Source of the DNA: UBA9547 sp044349205
GTDB lineage: Bacteria; Bacteroidota; Bacteroidia; Cytophagales; UBA9547
Direction: 5' to 3'
Assembly (NCBI GenBank): GCA_044349205.1
Contig: JBIKRJ010000054.1
Location: forward strand, 1-12,440
Length of the DNA stretch: 12,440 bases
A model generated the notes under the pieces. It was not told where the DNA came from and did not search any database. It saw nothing but the letters and a program-made list of their open reading frames with translations. The translations under genes were made by a program, and so were the position numbers. Shown here piece by piece: positions 1-6,835 of the stretch; the stretch's first letter is position 1, and every line of letters starts with the position of its first letter.

Positions 1-3000
1 AACGCTGACCACCAAACTGTGCTTTACCACCGAGAGGTTGTTGCGTAATAAGGGAGTATGGGCCGATGGACCTAGCATGCATCTTGTCATCTACCAAGTG
101 ACCTAGTTTAAGCATGTATATCACACCAACAGTAACTTTTTGGTGGAATCTTTCACCCGATAAACCATCGATCAAGTATGTTCTTCCAAATTCTGGCAAA
201 CCTGCTTCATTTAGCTCTTTCACGACTTCTTCTTCGGTAGCACCATCGAAAATAGGTGTCGCATATTTGCGTCCTAATTTCAAACCTGCCCAACCTAGAA
301 CAGTTTCGTAAATCTGACCGATGTTCATCCTAGAAGGTACACCAAGCGGGTTGAGGACGATGTCAACAGGTGTTCCGTCTTCCAAGAAAGGCATGTCTTC
401 GTCGCGAACTATACGGGCCACAACCCCTTTGTTACCGTGACGACCAGCCATTTTATCCCCTACTTTCAACTTGCGTTTTTTGGCGATATATACTTTAGCC
501 AATTGTACAATACCTGCAGGCAACTCGTCACCCACTTCTAAAGTAAATCTTTCGCGCTTAAATTTGCCCGCTACCTCATTGCGTTTTTTGACATAGTGTT
601 TCACCATTTCAACTAACAACTTGTTGGTATTGGCATCAACAGTAGCATTTTCCAATGCACAGTCGGAAACTAAATTAACTTCTTCAGGAACATTGTAATT
701 ACTCTCGTCCCTGTAGATGTTTTTCTCGGGGAATAAGGCTTCTGTGATATTTTTCTTGTTGAATTTCACACCTTTAGCCAACAACTCATCGCCAAATTTG
801 TGCTTAATGCCTTGGCATGTTTTTCCTTCTAACAAAGACACCATTTTCTCGATAATGCGATCGCGAAGAGACGATAAATCGGCGCTGTATTTTGTCTTTA
901 GATTTTCAACTTGCTTTTTAGCTTTTGAACGAGCATCTTTTTCACGCTTTGGACGAGAGAAAAGCTTGGTATCAATCACTACACCCTTCATCGAAGGCGG
1001 CGCTTTCATCGAAGCATCTTTCACATCGCCCGCTTTGTCTCCAAAGATAGCACGCAACAACTTTTCTTCAGGAGTTGGGTCTGATTCCCCTTTGGGTGTG
1101 ATTTTACCAATCAGAATATCACCTTCTTTCACTTCAGCTCCTATTCTGATAATACCATTTTCATCAAGGTTTTTAACCGCTTCTTCGCTTACGTTAGGTA
1201 TTTCAGAAGTAAGTTCTTCCTCGCCACGCTTCGTGTCGCGTACCTCCAACTCAAACTCTTCAATGTGAATAGAAGTGAAAATATCATCGCGAACTACTTT
1301 TTCAGAAATTACAATCGCATCTTCGAAATTGTAACCTTGCCAAGGCATGAAGGCAACCAATAGATTTTTGCCTATTGCAAGCTCCCCTTTTTCAGTAGAA
1401 TAACCTTCACAAAGTACTTGTCCTTTTTTAACCTTTTGTCCCTTGAAAACAATTGGTCTTAAATTGATGCAAGTATCTTGGTTGGTTCTTCTGAATTTGG
1501 TCAATTTGTAGGTTACCGAATCTATATCAAAACTTACAAGTTTCTCATCTTCAGTCAAATCGTATTTCAACACAATCTTGGTTGAATCTACGTATTCAAC
1601 AACTCCCTCTTTTTCCGCTATAATCAAAGAACGGGAATCCATGGCAACTTTGCGTTCGATACCAGTTCCTACTATAGGAGAATCGGACTGAAGCAAAGGA
1701 ACAGCTTGGCGTTGCATGTTTGAACCCATCAAAGCCCTGTTGGCGTCGTCGTGCTCCAAGAATGGAATAAGCGATGCAGCAACAGAAACAATTTGGTTTG
1801 GCGCAACATCTTTCAATGATATTTTGGTTGTTTCCACAACAGGGAAATCCCCTTCAAAGCGGGATTTTACTCTTTCCTCTACAAAAGAGCCATCCTTTTT
1901 GGTGTCGGAGTTAGCCTGTGCAATGTGTTTGCCGTCTTCCTCTTCCGCAGTCAAATAAATTTGTTTTTCGTCAAAACGAACCTTGCCATTTTCTACTTTC
2001 CAATATGGTGTTTCGATGAATCCCATTCCATTTACTTTGGCATGCACACAAAGTGAAGAAATTAGACCAATATTTGGACCTTCTGGTGTTTCAATAGTAC
2101 AAAGTCTACCATAGTGGGTATAGTGAACGTCACGTACCTCAAAACCAGCACGTTCGCGCGACAAACCACCAGGGCCAAGAGCCGACATACGCCTTTTGTG
2201 GGTAATTTCTGCTAGTGGATTGGTTTGATCCATGAATTGCGAAAGTTGATTAGTTCCAAAGAAGGAATTAATCACAGACGAAAGAGTGCGTGCATTAATT
2301 AAGTCAACAGGTTTAAAATCTTCGTTGTCGCGCACGTTCATTCGTTCCTTGATTGTACGAGCCATACGAGCCAAACCTACGCCAAATTGGGCATACAACT
2401 GTTCGCCTACTGTGCGTACGCGTCTGTTGCTCAAATGGTCAATATCGTCCACAAGGGCTTTAGAATTGATAAGCCCGATGAGGTATTTGACAATTTCAAT
2501 GATGTCTTGATTGGTCAAAACCCTCGTAGCAAAATCAATGCTTAGTCCTAGTTTTTTGTTTATTCTGTAACGGCCAACTTCCCCTAAATCGTAACGTTTG
2601 TCGCTGAAGAAAAGGTTTTGGATGATGTCACGGGCAGTTTGCTCATCAGGTGCTTCGGCATTGCGCAACTGACGATAAATTTGTTCTACCGCTTCTTTTT
2701 CAGAATTTGAATTGTCTTTTTGAAGGGTATTGTAAATGATAGCATAGTCGGCTATGTTCACATCCTCCCTATGTAAAATCACAGTTTTACTTCCCGATTC
2801 AAGGATTACTTCCAAATCATCTTCTTGTATTACAGTATCACGCTCCAACAAAATTTCATTTCTGTCGATTGATACTACTTCTCCAGTATCCTCGTCAACA
2901 AAATCTTCTGTCCACGTACGTAAAACTCTAGCAGCTAATTTTCTGCCAATATTTTTCTTCAAGTTTGCTTTAGTAGCCTCTACTTCTTCCGACAATCCGA

Positions 3001-3649
3001 AAATATCTAGAATTTGCTTGTCGCTTCCATACCCAATCGCTCTCAATAGCGTAGTTACAGGGAATTTTTTCTTCCTGTCGATGTAAGCAAACATGACATT
3101 GTTAACATCGGTGGCAAATTCAATCCATGAACCTTTGAAAGGAATAATACGCGCAGAATACAACTTTGTACCATTGGTATGCTTGCTCATGGCAAAAAAT
3201 ACACCAGGAGATCGGTGCAACTGAGATACAATTACCCTTTCAGCACCGTTTATAACAAACGAACCATTTTCAGTCATGTATGGGATGTTGCCCAAGAAAA
3301 CTTCTTGTTCAATGGTTTGAAAATCTTCGTTGTCGCTGTCGTTACAAGTCAAACGAAGTTTTGCTTTCAAAGGCACCGAGTAAGTTAGCCCCCTATCAAT
3401 AGACTCGTTTACAGTATATTTTGGCGGGTCAACATGGTAATCAATAAACTCCAACACGAAATTTTCGCGGGAATCTGATATTGGAAAGTTTTCGGCGAAT
3501 ACTTTATATAGGCCTTCCTTGTTACGGTATTCGGGAGCAGTTTCTAATTGGAAAAAATCCTTGAAAGACTGAACTTGTATATTGAGAAAATCGGGGTACT
3601 CTAGGGCGTTTTTGACTTTAGCGAAGCTGATTCTTGCAGTATTTGACAT
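1..3649 (-). CDS. rpoB: DNA-directed RNA polymerase subunit beta (3' end cut by window edge)
   Basis: Beta subunit of RNA polymerase, which forms half of the active-site cleft and the rifampicin pocket. I translated it from the ATG at 3647-3649 and found the same reading frame at several points down to base 2, with no frameshift. It encodes 1216 residues here; about 70 C-terminal residues lie beyond the left edge. Landmarks: the rifampicin region QLSQFMDQ...HKRRMSALGPGG at about residues 465-496, with D474, H484 and S489 matching E. coli D516, H526 and S531 (constant offset of 42), so the sequence is of the sensitive type; FMGSNMQRQAVPLL in the middle; the conserved MAGRHGNKG at about 1067-1075; and the near C-terminal GPYSLITQQPLGGKAQFGGQR at the edge. 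It follows rplL after a 103-base gap containing two hairpins. rpoC is expected next but is not in the window. Identity is certain from these motifs. Confidence 0.98.
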   Translation of the reverse strand, partial: MSNTARISFAKVKNALEYPDFLNIQVQSFKDFFQLETAPEYRNKEGLYKVFAENFPISDSRENFVLEFIDYHVDPPKYTVNESIDRGLTYSVPLKAKLRLTCNDSDNEDFQTIEQEVFLGNIPYMTENGSFVINGAERVIVSQLHRSPGVFFAMSKHTNGTKLYSARIIPFKGSWIEFATDVNNVMFAYIDRKKKFPVTTLLRAIGYGSDKQILDIFGLSEEVEATKANLKKNIGRKLAARVLRTWTEDFVDEDTGEVVSIDRNEILLERDTVIQEDDLEVILESGSKTVILHREDVNIADYAIIYNTLQKDNSNSEKEAVEQIYRQLRNAEAPDEQTARDIIQNLFFSDKRYDLGEVGRYRINKKLGLSIDFATRVLTNQDIIEIVKYLIGLINSKALVDDIDHLSNRRVRTVGEQLYAQFGVGLARMARTIKERMNVRDNEDFKPVDLINARTLSSVINSFFGTNQLSQFMDQTNPLAEITHKRRMSALGPGGLSRERAGFEVRDVHYTHYGRLCTIETPEGPNIGLISSLCVHAKVNGMGFIETPYWKVENGKVRFDEKQIYLTAEEEDGKHIAQANSDTKKDGSFVEERVKSRFEGDFPVVETTKISLKDVAPNQIVSVAASLIPFLEHDDANRALMGSNMQRQAVPLLQSDSPIVGTGIERKVAMDSRSLIIAEKEGVVEYVDSTKIVLKYDLTEDEKLVSFDIDSVTYKLTKFRRTNQDTCINLRPIVFKGQKVKKGQVLCEGYSTEKGELAIGKNLLVAFMPWQGYNFEDAIVISEKVVRDDIFTSIHIEEFELEVRDTKRGEEELTSEIPNVSEEAVKNLDENGIIRIGAEVKEGDILIGKITPKGESDPTPEEKLLRAIFGDKAGDVKDASMKAPPSMKGVVIDTKLFSRPKREKDARSKAKKQVENLKTKYSADLSSLRDRIIEKMVSLLEGKTCQGIKHKFGDELLAKGVKFNKKNITEALFPEKNIYRDESNYNVPEEVNLVSDCALENATVDANTNKLLVEMVKHYVKKRNEVAGKFKRERFTLEVGDELPAGIVQLAKVYIAKKRKLKVGDKMAGRHGNKGVVARIVRDEDMPFLEDGTPVDIVLNPLGVPSRMNIGQIYETVLGWAGLKLGRKYATPIFDGATEEEVVKELNEAGLPEFGRTYLIDGLSGERFHQKVTVGVIYMLKLGHLVDDKMHARSIGPYSLITQQPLGGKAQFGGQR

Positions 3650-3695
3650 GAGATTCGTCTTATGGTTAAGTGAATAAGTAGCTACAAACAGCAAA

Positions 3696-3733
3696 TGGTT
3701 TAGGTCTGATTATAGAAAACCAGACCTAAACCA
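3696..3733 (-). terminator. 13-bp hairpin in the rplL-rpoB gap (attenuator or processing site)
   Basis: Perfect inverted repeat: arm 3696-3708 (TGGTTTAGGTCTG on the plus strand) and arm 3721-3733, separated by a 12-base loop. In the direction of transcription it is followed by TTTGCTGTTTG, which is T-rich but not a continuous T tract, so it would be at most a partial terminator. In E. coli the same gap carries a partial attenuator and an RNase III site that lower rpoBC expression relative to rplJL. A similar role here is an inference from position and structure. Confidence 0.6.
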
Positions 3734-3744
3734 AAGGTGAAGAG

Positions 3745-3765
3745 AGAAGTGATTATTTCACTTCT
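3745..3765 (-). promoter_or_regulatory. 8-bp hairpin spanning the rplL stop codon
   Basis: Perfect inverted repeat, arms 3745-3752 (AGAAGTGA) and 3758-3765 (TCACTTCT), with a 5-base loop. The loop holds the rplL stop codon (TAA, 3753-3755). It lies just upstream, in transcription, of the 13-bp hairpin at 3696-3733. A terminating ribosome would cover it, so it may form only when translation of rplL has finished. The structure is seen; a function in attenuation, mRNA end protection or processing is inferred. Confidence 0.45.
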
Positions 3766-4139
3766 ACTTCCGCACCAGCTTCTTCTAGTTGCTTCTTCAA
3801 AGACTCTGAATCTTCTTTAGAAACACCTTCTTTTACTGGTTTTGGAGCACCGTCTACCAAATCTTTCGCTTCTTTCAAGCCAAGACCGGTAAGATCTTTC
3901 ACTAGTTTCACAACAGCAAGTTTTTGAGGACCAGCTGCTTTTAGAATAACATCGAAGCTAGTTTTTTCAGCGGCTGCAGGAGCTCCTGAATCGCCAGCAC
4001 TTGCACCTCCTGCAACCATAACGGGTGCAGCGGCTGCAGGTTCGATACCGTATTCATCTTTCAATATAGCGGCAAGCTCGTTTACCTCCTTAACAGTAAG
4101 GTTTACCAATTGCTCTGCTAACACTTTTACATCTGCCAT
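3753..4139 (-). CDS. rplL: 50S ribosomal protein L7/L12
   Basis: Stalk protein of the large ribosomal subunit; present in several copies bound to L10, it recruits the GTPase factors (EF-Tu, EF-G, IF2). It has 128 residues, slightly longer than the E. coli protein (about 121). Three parts are visible: an N-terminal dimerization domain (VKVLAEQLVNLTVKEVNELAAIL), a flexible Ala/Gly-rich hinge at about residues 34-58, and the globular C-terminal domain with the factor-binding helix (KLAVVKLVKDLTGLGLKEAKDLVD). It ends in EVEVK. The gene follows rplJ after 40 bases and precedes rpoB by 103. There is no Shine-Dalgarno sequence; the bases before the ATG are very AT-rich, which is common in this phylum. 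Confidence 0.98.
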   Translation of the reverse strand: MADVKVLAEQLVNLTVKEVNELAAILKDEYGIEPAAAAPVMVAGGASAGDSGAPAAAEKTSFDVILKAAGPQKLAVVKLVKDLTGLGLKEAKDLVDGAPKPVKEGVSKEDSESLKKQLEEAGAEVEVK

Positions 4140-4179
4140 TGTCGTAAAATTTAATTAAACTGTGATTATAACTGGGTAA

Positions 4180-4713
4180 CTATTGGTTCTTTTCAGACAA
4201 AGTTTTAACGATTCCTGCAAGTTTACTTCCACCACTTTGCAAAGCAGAAATAACATTTTTGGCAGGGGATTGAAGAAGTCCAACGACCTCGCCAATCAAC
4301 TCATTTTTAGATTTGAGCTTAGTTAGCACATCGATAGACTCATCTCCGAAGAAGAAAGAGCCATCTATAGAAGCACCTTTCAAAAGTGGAAGTTTACCTC
4401 CACCAGTACGGAAAGATTTCAATACTTGAGCTGGCAATTTGCCAGATTCAGGGCTAAACATGATAGCAGAAGTGCCTTTCAGTACATTGCTATAAAACTC
4501 ACTATAATCTCCAAGATTGGCTTTATCCAAGGCTTTCTCTATCAAAGTGTTTTTTACAACTTTGTATTCGATTCCTTTTTCGAAACACAATCTTCTGAAT
4601 TTATTCACCTGGGCAACTGTCATGCCTGATGAATCGGTAACATAAAAGAAGCTCACTTGCGAAAACTTTTCGGCAAGATCACCTATTACCTGTGCTTTTT
4701 CCTCTATAGTCAT
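4180..4713 (-). CDS. rplJ: 50S ribosomal protein L10
   Basis: L10 anchors the L7/L12 dimers to the ribosome through its C-terminal helix and contacts 23S rRNA through its N-terminal domain. It has 177 residues, a little longer than the E. coli protein (about 165). The N-terminal half carries the family pattern (FFYVTDSSGMTVAQVNKFRR, then KVVKNTLIEKAL) and a G(T/S)SA segment near residue 80; the C-terminal part (LLQSPAKNVISALQSGGSK) is the usual start of the L12-binding tail. Only 2 bases separate it from the rplA stop, so the two are probably translationally coupled. In E. coli, L10 represses its own mRNA through a long leader before rplJ; no such leader exists here, so any such site would have to lie inside rplA. 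Confidence 0.97.
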   Translation of the reverse strand: MTIEEKAQVIGDLAEKFSQVSFFYVTDSSGMTVAQVNKFRRLCFEKGIEYKVVKNTLIEKALDKANLGDYSEFYSNVLKGTSAIMFSPESGKLPAQVLKSFRTGGGKLPLLKGASIDGSFFFGDESIDVLTKLKSKNELIGEVVGLLQSPAKNVISALQSGGSKLAGIVKTLSEKNQ

Positions 4714-4715
4714 AA

Positions 4716-5414
4716 TTATATCCCTGACACTGAGCTTTTATCAATTGTTATACTTGGGCTCATCGTAGTGCTCAAGTGTATGCTTTTGAAATATGTACCT
4801 TTAGCAGAAGTTGGTTTCAACTTTGCAATCACGTTCAAAATTTCCTGAGCGTTCTCCATTATTTTTTCGGGTGTAAATGAAGCCCTACCGATAGTAGAAT
4901 GAATAATGCCTGTTTTATCTACTTTAAAATCGACTTTACCAGCTTTTATTTCTTTTACAGCCTTTCCAACTTCCAAAGTAACAGTTCCAGATTTAGGGTT
5001 AGGCATTAGGTTTCTTGGGCCAAGGACCCTACCCAACTTACCAACCTTAGCCATTACAGTTGGAGTTGTAATAATTACATCAATATCCAACCAGCCTTGT
5101 TCGATTTTAGAAATGTAATCATCCAAACCAACATGGTCAGCACCAGCTTCTTTGGCTTCCTGTTCTTTGTCGGGAGAACAAAGCACTAATATTCTAACTT
5201 CTTTACCGATACCATTTGGCAAAGCAGCAACGCCCCTAACCATTTGATCTGCTTTTTTAGGATCTACACCCAATCTTACGTCTATATCTACAGAAGCATC
5301 AAATTTTGTGTAGGTGATGTTTTTCAACATCGAAGCAGCATCTTGAAGAGAATACTCTTTTTCAAGATCGTATTTCGATAAAACTTCTTTTTGCTTTTTT
5401 GTTAACCTTGCCAT
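4716..5414 (-). CDS. rplA: 50S ribosomal protein L1
   Basis: L1 forms the mobile stalk beside the ribosomal E site and helps release deacylated tRNA. It has 232 residues, the usual length. The L1 signature is seen in order: an N-terminal Lys-rich helix (MARLTKKQKEVLSKYD), DVRLGVDPKKADQMVRGVAALP, the long central segment with IITTPTVMAKVGKLGRVLGP directly followed by RNLMPNPKSGTVT, and a C-terminal part with KVDKTGIIHSTIGRASF. The gene starts 11 bases after the rplK stop and ends 2 bases before rplJ. In other bacteria L1 also represses the rplKA mRNA; an L1 site would normally lie before rplK, where there is only 1 base of gap here. Confidence 0.98.
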   Translation of the reverse strand: MARLTKKQKEVLSKYDLEKEYSLQDAASMLKNITYTKFDASVDIDVRLGVDPKKADQMVRGVAALPNGIGKEVRILVLCSPDKEQEAKEAGADHVGLDDYISKIEQGWLDIDVIITTPTVMAKVGKLGRVLGPRNLMPNPKSGTVTLEVGKAVKEIKAGKVDFKVDKTGIIHSTIGRASFTPEKIMENAQEILNVIAKLKPTSAKGTYFKSIHLSTTMSPSITIDKSSVSGI

Positions 5415-5425
5415 TTCGTGAAAAC

Positions 5426-5863
5426 TTAGAACGGTTTTTGACCAGTTACAGTAATACCCATGCTTCTAGCTGTACCTGCCACCATCGACATTGCCGAATA
5501 CAATTCGAAACAATTCAAGTCTGGCATTTTGGTTTCAGCTATTTTTTTAACCTGATCCCAAGAAACAGAACCTATCTTGTTTCTATTTGGCTCGGCTGAA
5601 CCACCCTTAGCTTTTGCTGCTTCGAGCAACAATATGGGCGCAGGTGGAGTCTTGATTACAAAATCAAAACTTTTGTCGGTGTAATATGTGATGAGTACAG
5701 GAAGAACTACGCCTTGCTGATCCTGGGTTTTTGCATTAAATTGTTTACAAAACTCCATGATATTCAAACCCTTACTACCTAGAGCAGGTCCTACTGGAGG
5801 CGAAGGTTTCGCTTCATTTCCTTTTATCTGCAATTTCAAATATCCAAGTACTTCTTTAGCCAT
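5426..5863 (-). CDS. rplK: 50S ribosomal protein L11
   Basis: L11 binds the GTPase-associated region of 23S rRNA together with the L10-L12 stalk; it takes part in factor-dependent GTP hydrolysis and in the RelA-type stringent response. It has 145 residues, close to the usual 142. Features are the N-terminal domain with the proline-rich PSPPVGPALGSKGLNIMEFC (residues about 20-39) and the rRNA-binding C-terminal domain ending in MVAGTARSMGITV. The ATG overlaps nothing but is only 1 base after the nusG stop (TAA at 5865-5867), so nusG and rplK are probably translationally coupled. Confidence 0.98.
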   Translation of the reverse strand: MAKEVLGYLKLQIKGNEAKPSPPVGPALGSKGLNIMEFCKQFNAKTQDQQGVVLPVLITYYTDKSFDFVIKTPPAPILLLEAAKAKGGSAEPNRNKIGSVSWDQVKKIAETKMPDLNCFELYSAMSMVAGTARSMGITVTGQKPF

Positions 5864-5864
5864 T

Positions 5865-6422
5865 TTATTGTATTTTCTCTACTTGCATAAAATTGAGCTC
5901 TACTGGTGTGTTTCTGCCAAAAATTTTAACAGTAACATTGAGCTTTTTCTTTTCATCAAACACCTCTTCAATCGTTCCGGTGAAACCATTGAAAGGACCA
6001 TCCATTACTTTTATAGACTCGCCTTTAATGAAGGTAGTGTTCAACATTGTAGTATCTTCCTCACCTTCCTCGGTTTTGCCCAAGAACCTATTCACCTCTT
6101 GTGGTCTTAGCGGTGCAGGCATTTTATCTGTACTTTTCCCATTGGCTCCTAAAAAACCAATAACACCTGGTATGGTATTGATAAGGTGAAAAACTTCTCC
6201 ATGATTCAAATCGGCAGAAACCAAAATGTAACCAGGGAAATAGCTTCTTTCTCTCACCTTCTTTTTACCATTTCTCATTTGGTATACTTTTTCAGCAGGA
6301 ATGACAAGTTCAGGGACGAAATCTTCAAGTTTTTGACGAGCAATTTCGTTTTCTAAATAGCCCTTCACTTTTTTTTCTTGGCCACTTACTGCTCTAAGCA
6401 CATACCATTTCAAATCCGCCAT
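5865..6422 (-). CDS. nusG: transcription termination/antitermination protein NusG
   Basis: NusG binds the RNA polymerase clamp through its NGN domain and, through its KOW domain, contacts Rho or ribosomal protein S10, so coupling transcription to translation. It has 185 residues. The NGN domain starts WYVLRAVSGQEKKVKGYLE and includes the family hallmark ERSYFPGYILV (about residues 58-68). The KOW domain is at the C-terminus (IKVMDGPFNGFTGTIEEV, about residues 136-153). A short acidic linker (EEGEEDT) joins the two. It follows secE after 14 bases, the standard secE-nusG pair, and precedes rplK by 1 base. Length and domains match an ordinary NusG, not a NusG-like paralogue of a polysaccharide locus. 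Confidence 0.97.
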   Translation of the reverse strand: MADLKWYVLRAVSGQEKKVKGYLENEIARQKLEDFVPELVIPAEKVYQMRNGKKKVRERSYFPGYILVSADLNHGEVFHLINTIPGVIGFLGANGKSTDKMPAPLRPQEVNRFLGKTEEGEEDTTMLNTTFIKGESIKVMDGPFNGFTGTIEEVFDEKKKLNVTVKIFGRNTPVELNFMQVEKIQ

Positions 6423-6436
6423 GAGTGCTTTAAGAA

Positions 6437-6631
6437 TTAGTTTGTAGAATTATAATACGCTGCAAGACCATTTTTAAAAGCAAGATCTACCAGGCCAATG
6501 ACCATGGCAAATAACAATGAAGCAACCAACACCAGCATAGCGCTGTTTTGTAGTTCGACCCTTGATGGCCAACTAACGTTGTCCTTCATTTCTTGGTAGG
6601 AGTCTTTTACAAACTGTGTTAACTTGTTCAT
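6437..6631 (-). CDS. secE: preprotein translocase subunit SecE
   Basis: Small essential subunit of the SecYEG channel in the inner membrane; it clamps the two halves of SecY. It has 64 residues, the short single-span form, unlike the three-span E. coli protein. An amphipathic N-terminal helix with the conserved EMKDNVSWPS motif (residues 14-23) is followed by one membrane segment (about SAMLVLVASLLFAMVIGLVD). It is the first protein gene of the unit and starts 26 bases after tRNA-Trp, so it is probably made from a transcript that begins with the tRNA. Identity rests on the WP motif, the size and the position before nusG. Confidence 0.96.
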   Translation of the reverse strand: MNKLTQFVKDSYQEMKDNVSWPSRVELQNSAMLVLVASLLFAMVIGLVDLAFKNGLAAYYNSTN

Positions 6632-6657
6632 TATTTAACCTATTTTTTCAATTTTTG

Positions 6658-6730
6658 CACGGGCGGAGAGGCTCGAACTCCCAACCTACGGTTTTGGAGA
6701 CCGCCACTCTACCAATTGAGCTACGCCCGT
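6658..6730 (-). tRNA. tRNA-Trp (anticodon CCA)
   Basis: A complete 73-base cloverleaf. The 7-bp acceptor stem (ACGGGCG with CGCCCGT) is perfect, the D stem is GCTC/GAGT, the anticodon stem is GCGGT/ACCGT with loop CTCCAAA, and the T arm is GGGAG-TTCGAGC-CTCTC. The discriminator base is G, as expected for Trp. The 3' CCA is not encoded (the next bases are CAA but out of register after the discriminator) and must be added by the CCA enzyme. It sits between a promoter at 6760-6790 and secE, and must be cut out of the secE operon transcript. Confidence 0.97.
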
Positions 6731-6759
6731 TTACGATGCGCTGTCCAAAAATGGGAGTG

Positions 6760-6790
6760 CAAAGATAGCTGTTTGCTCTACATAAACAAA
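6760..6790 (-). promoter_or_regulatory. Bacteroidota-type promoter for tRNA-Trp-secE-nusG-rplKAJL-rpoB
   Basis: On the minus strand the -33 element TTTG (complement of 6787-6790) is followed by 19 bases and then TATCTTTG (complement of 6760-6767). This matches the known Bacteroidota primary-sigma consensus TTTG-N19 to 21-TAnnTTTG in both elements and spacing. A start about 5-8 bases further on leaves a leader of roughly 25 bases before tRNA-Trp. The -33 element lies inside the 3' arm of the tuf terminator. Confidence 0.8.
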
Positions 6791-6828
6791 AAAAGTTCCC
6801 GATTTTTTCGGGAACTTTTTTTGTTTAT
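6782..6828 (-). terminator. tuf terminator, perfect 21-bp hairpin
   Basis: Two perfect 21-base arms (6782-6802 and 6808-6828) flank a 5-base loop; the core is GTTCCCGA/TCGGGAAC and the outer stem is a run of seven A/T pairs plus AAAC/GTTT. It begins 7 bases after the tuf stop codon. In the minus direction the core stem is followed by seven Ts, the form of an intrinsic terminator. Because of the A and T runs on both sides it could work in both directions, although no plus-strand gene needs it. Confidence 0.92.
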
Positions 6829-6835
6829 TAATTTA

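Noticed and set aside
717..1268. 183-codon open frame on the plus strand
   Set aside because: It is wholly antisense to the continuous, conserved rpoB frame, has low-complexity Ser-rich composition and matches no family I know.
2150..2270. Possible rifampicin-resistance changes in rpoB
   Set aside because: The key residues (D474, H484, S489 here) are of the sensitive type; the surrounding differences look like ordinary lineage variation.
1..3649. Possible frameshift or split in rpoB
   Set aside because: The frame checked at 3649, 2188, 451 and 82 is the same and conserved motifs keep expected spacing (constant offset to E. coli in the rifampicin region).
4146..4156. TTAATTAA palindromes at about 4151 and 8084
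   Set aside because: Short AT-only palindromes are expected by chance in AT-rich gaps and have no shared context.
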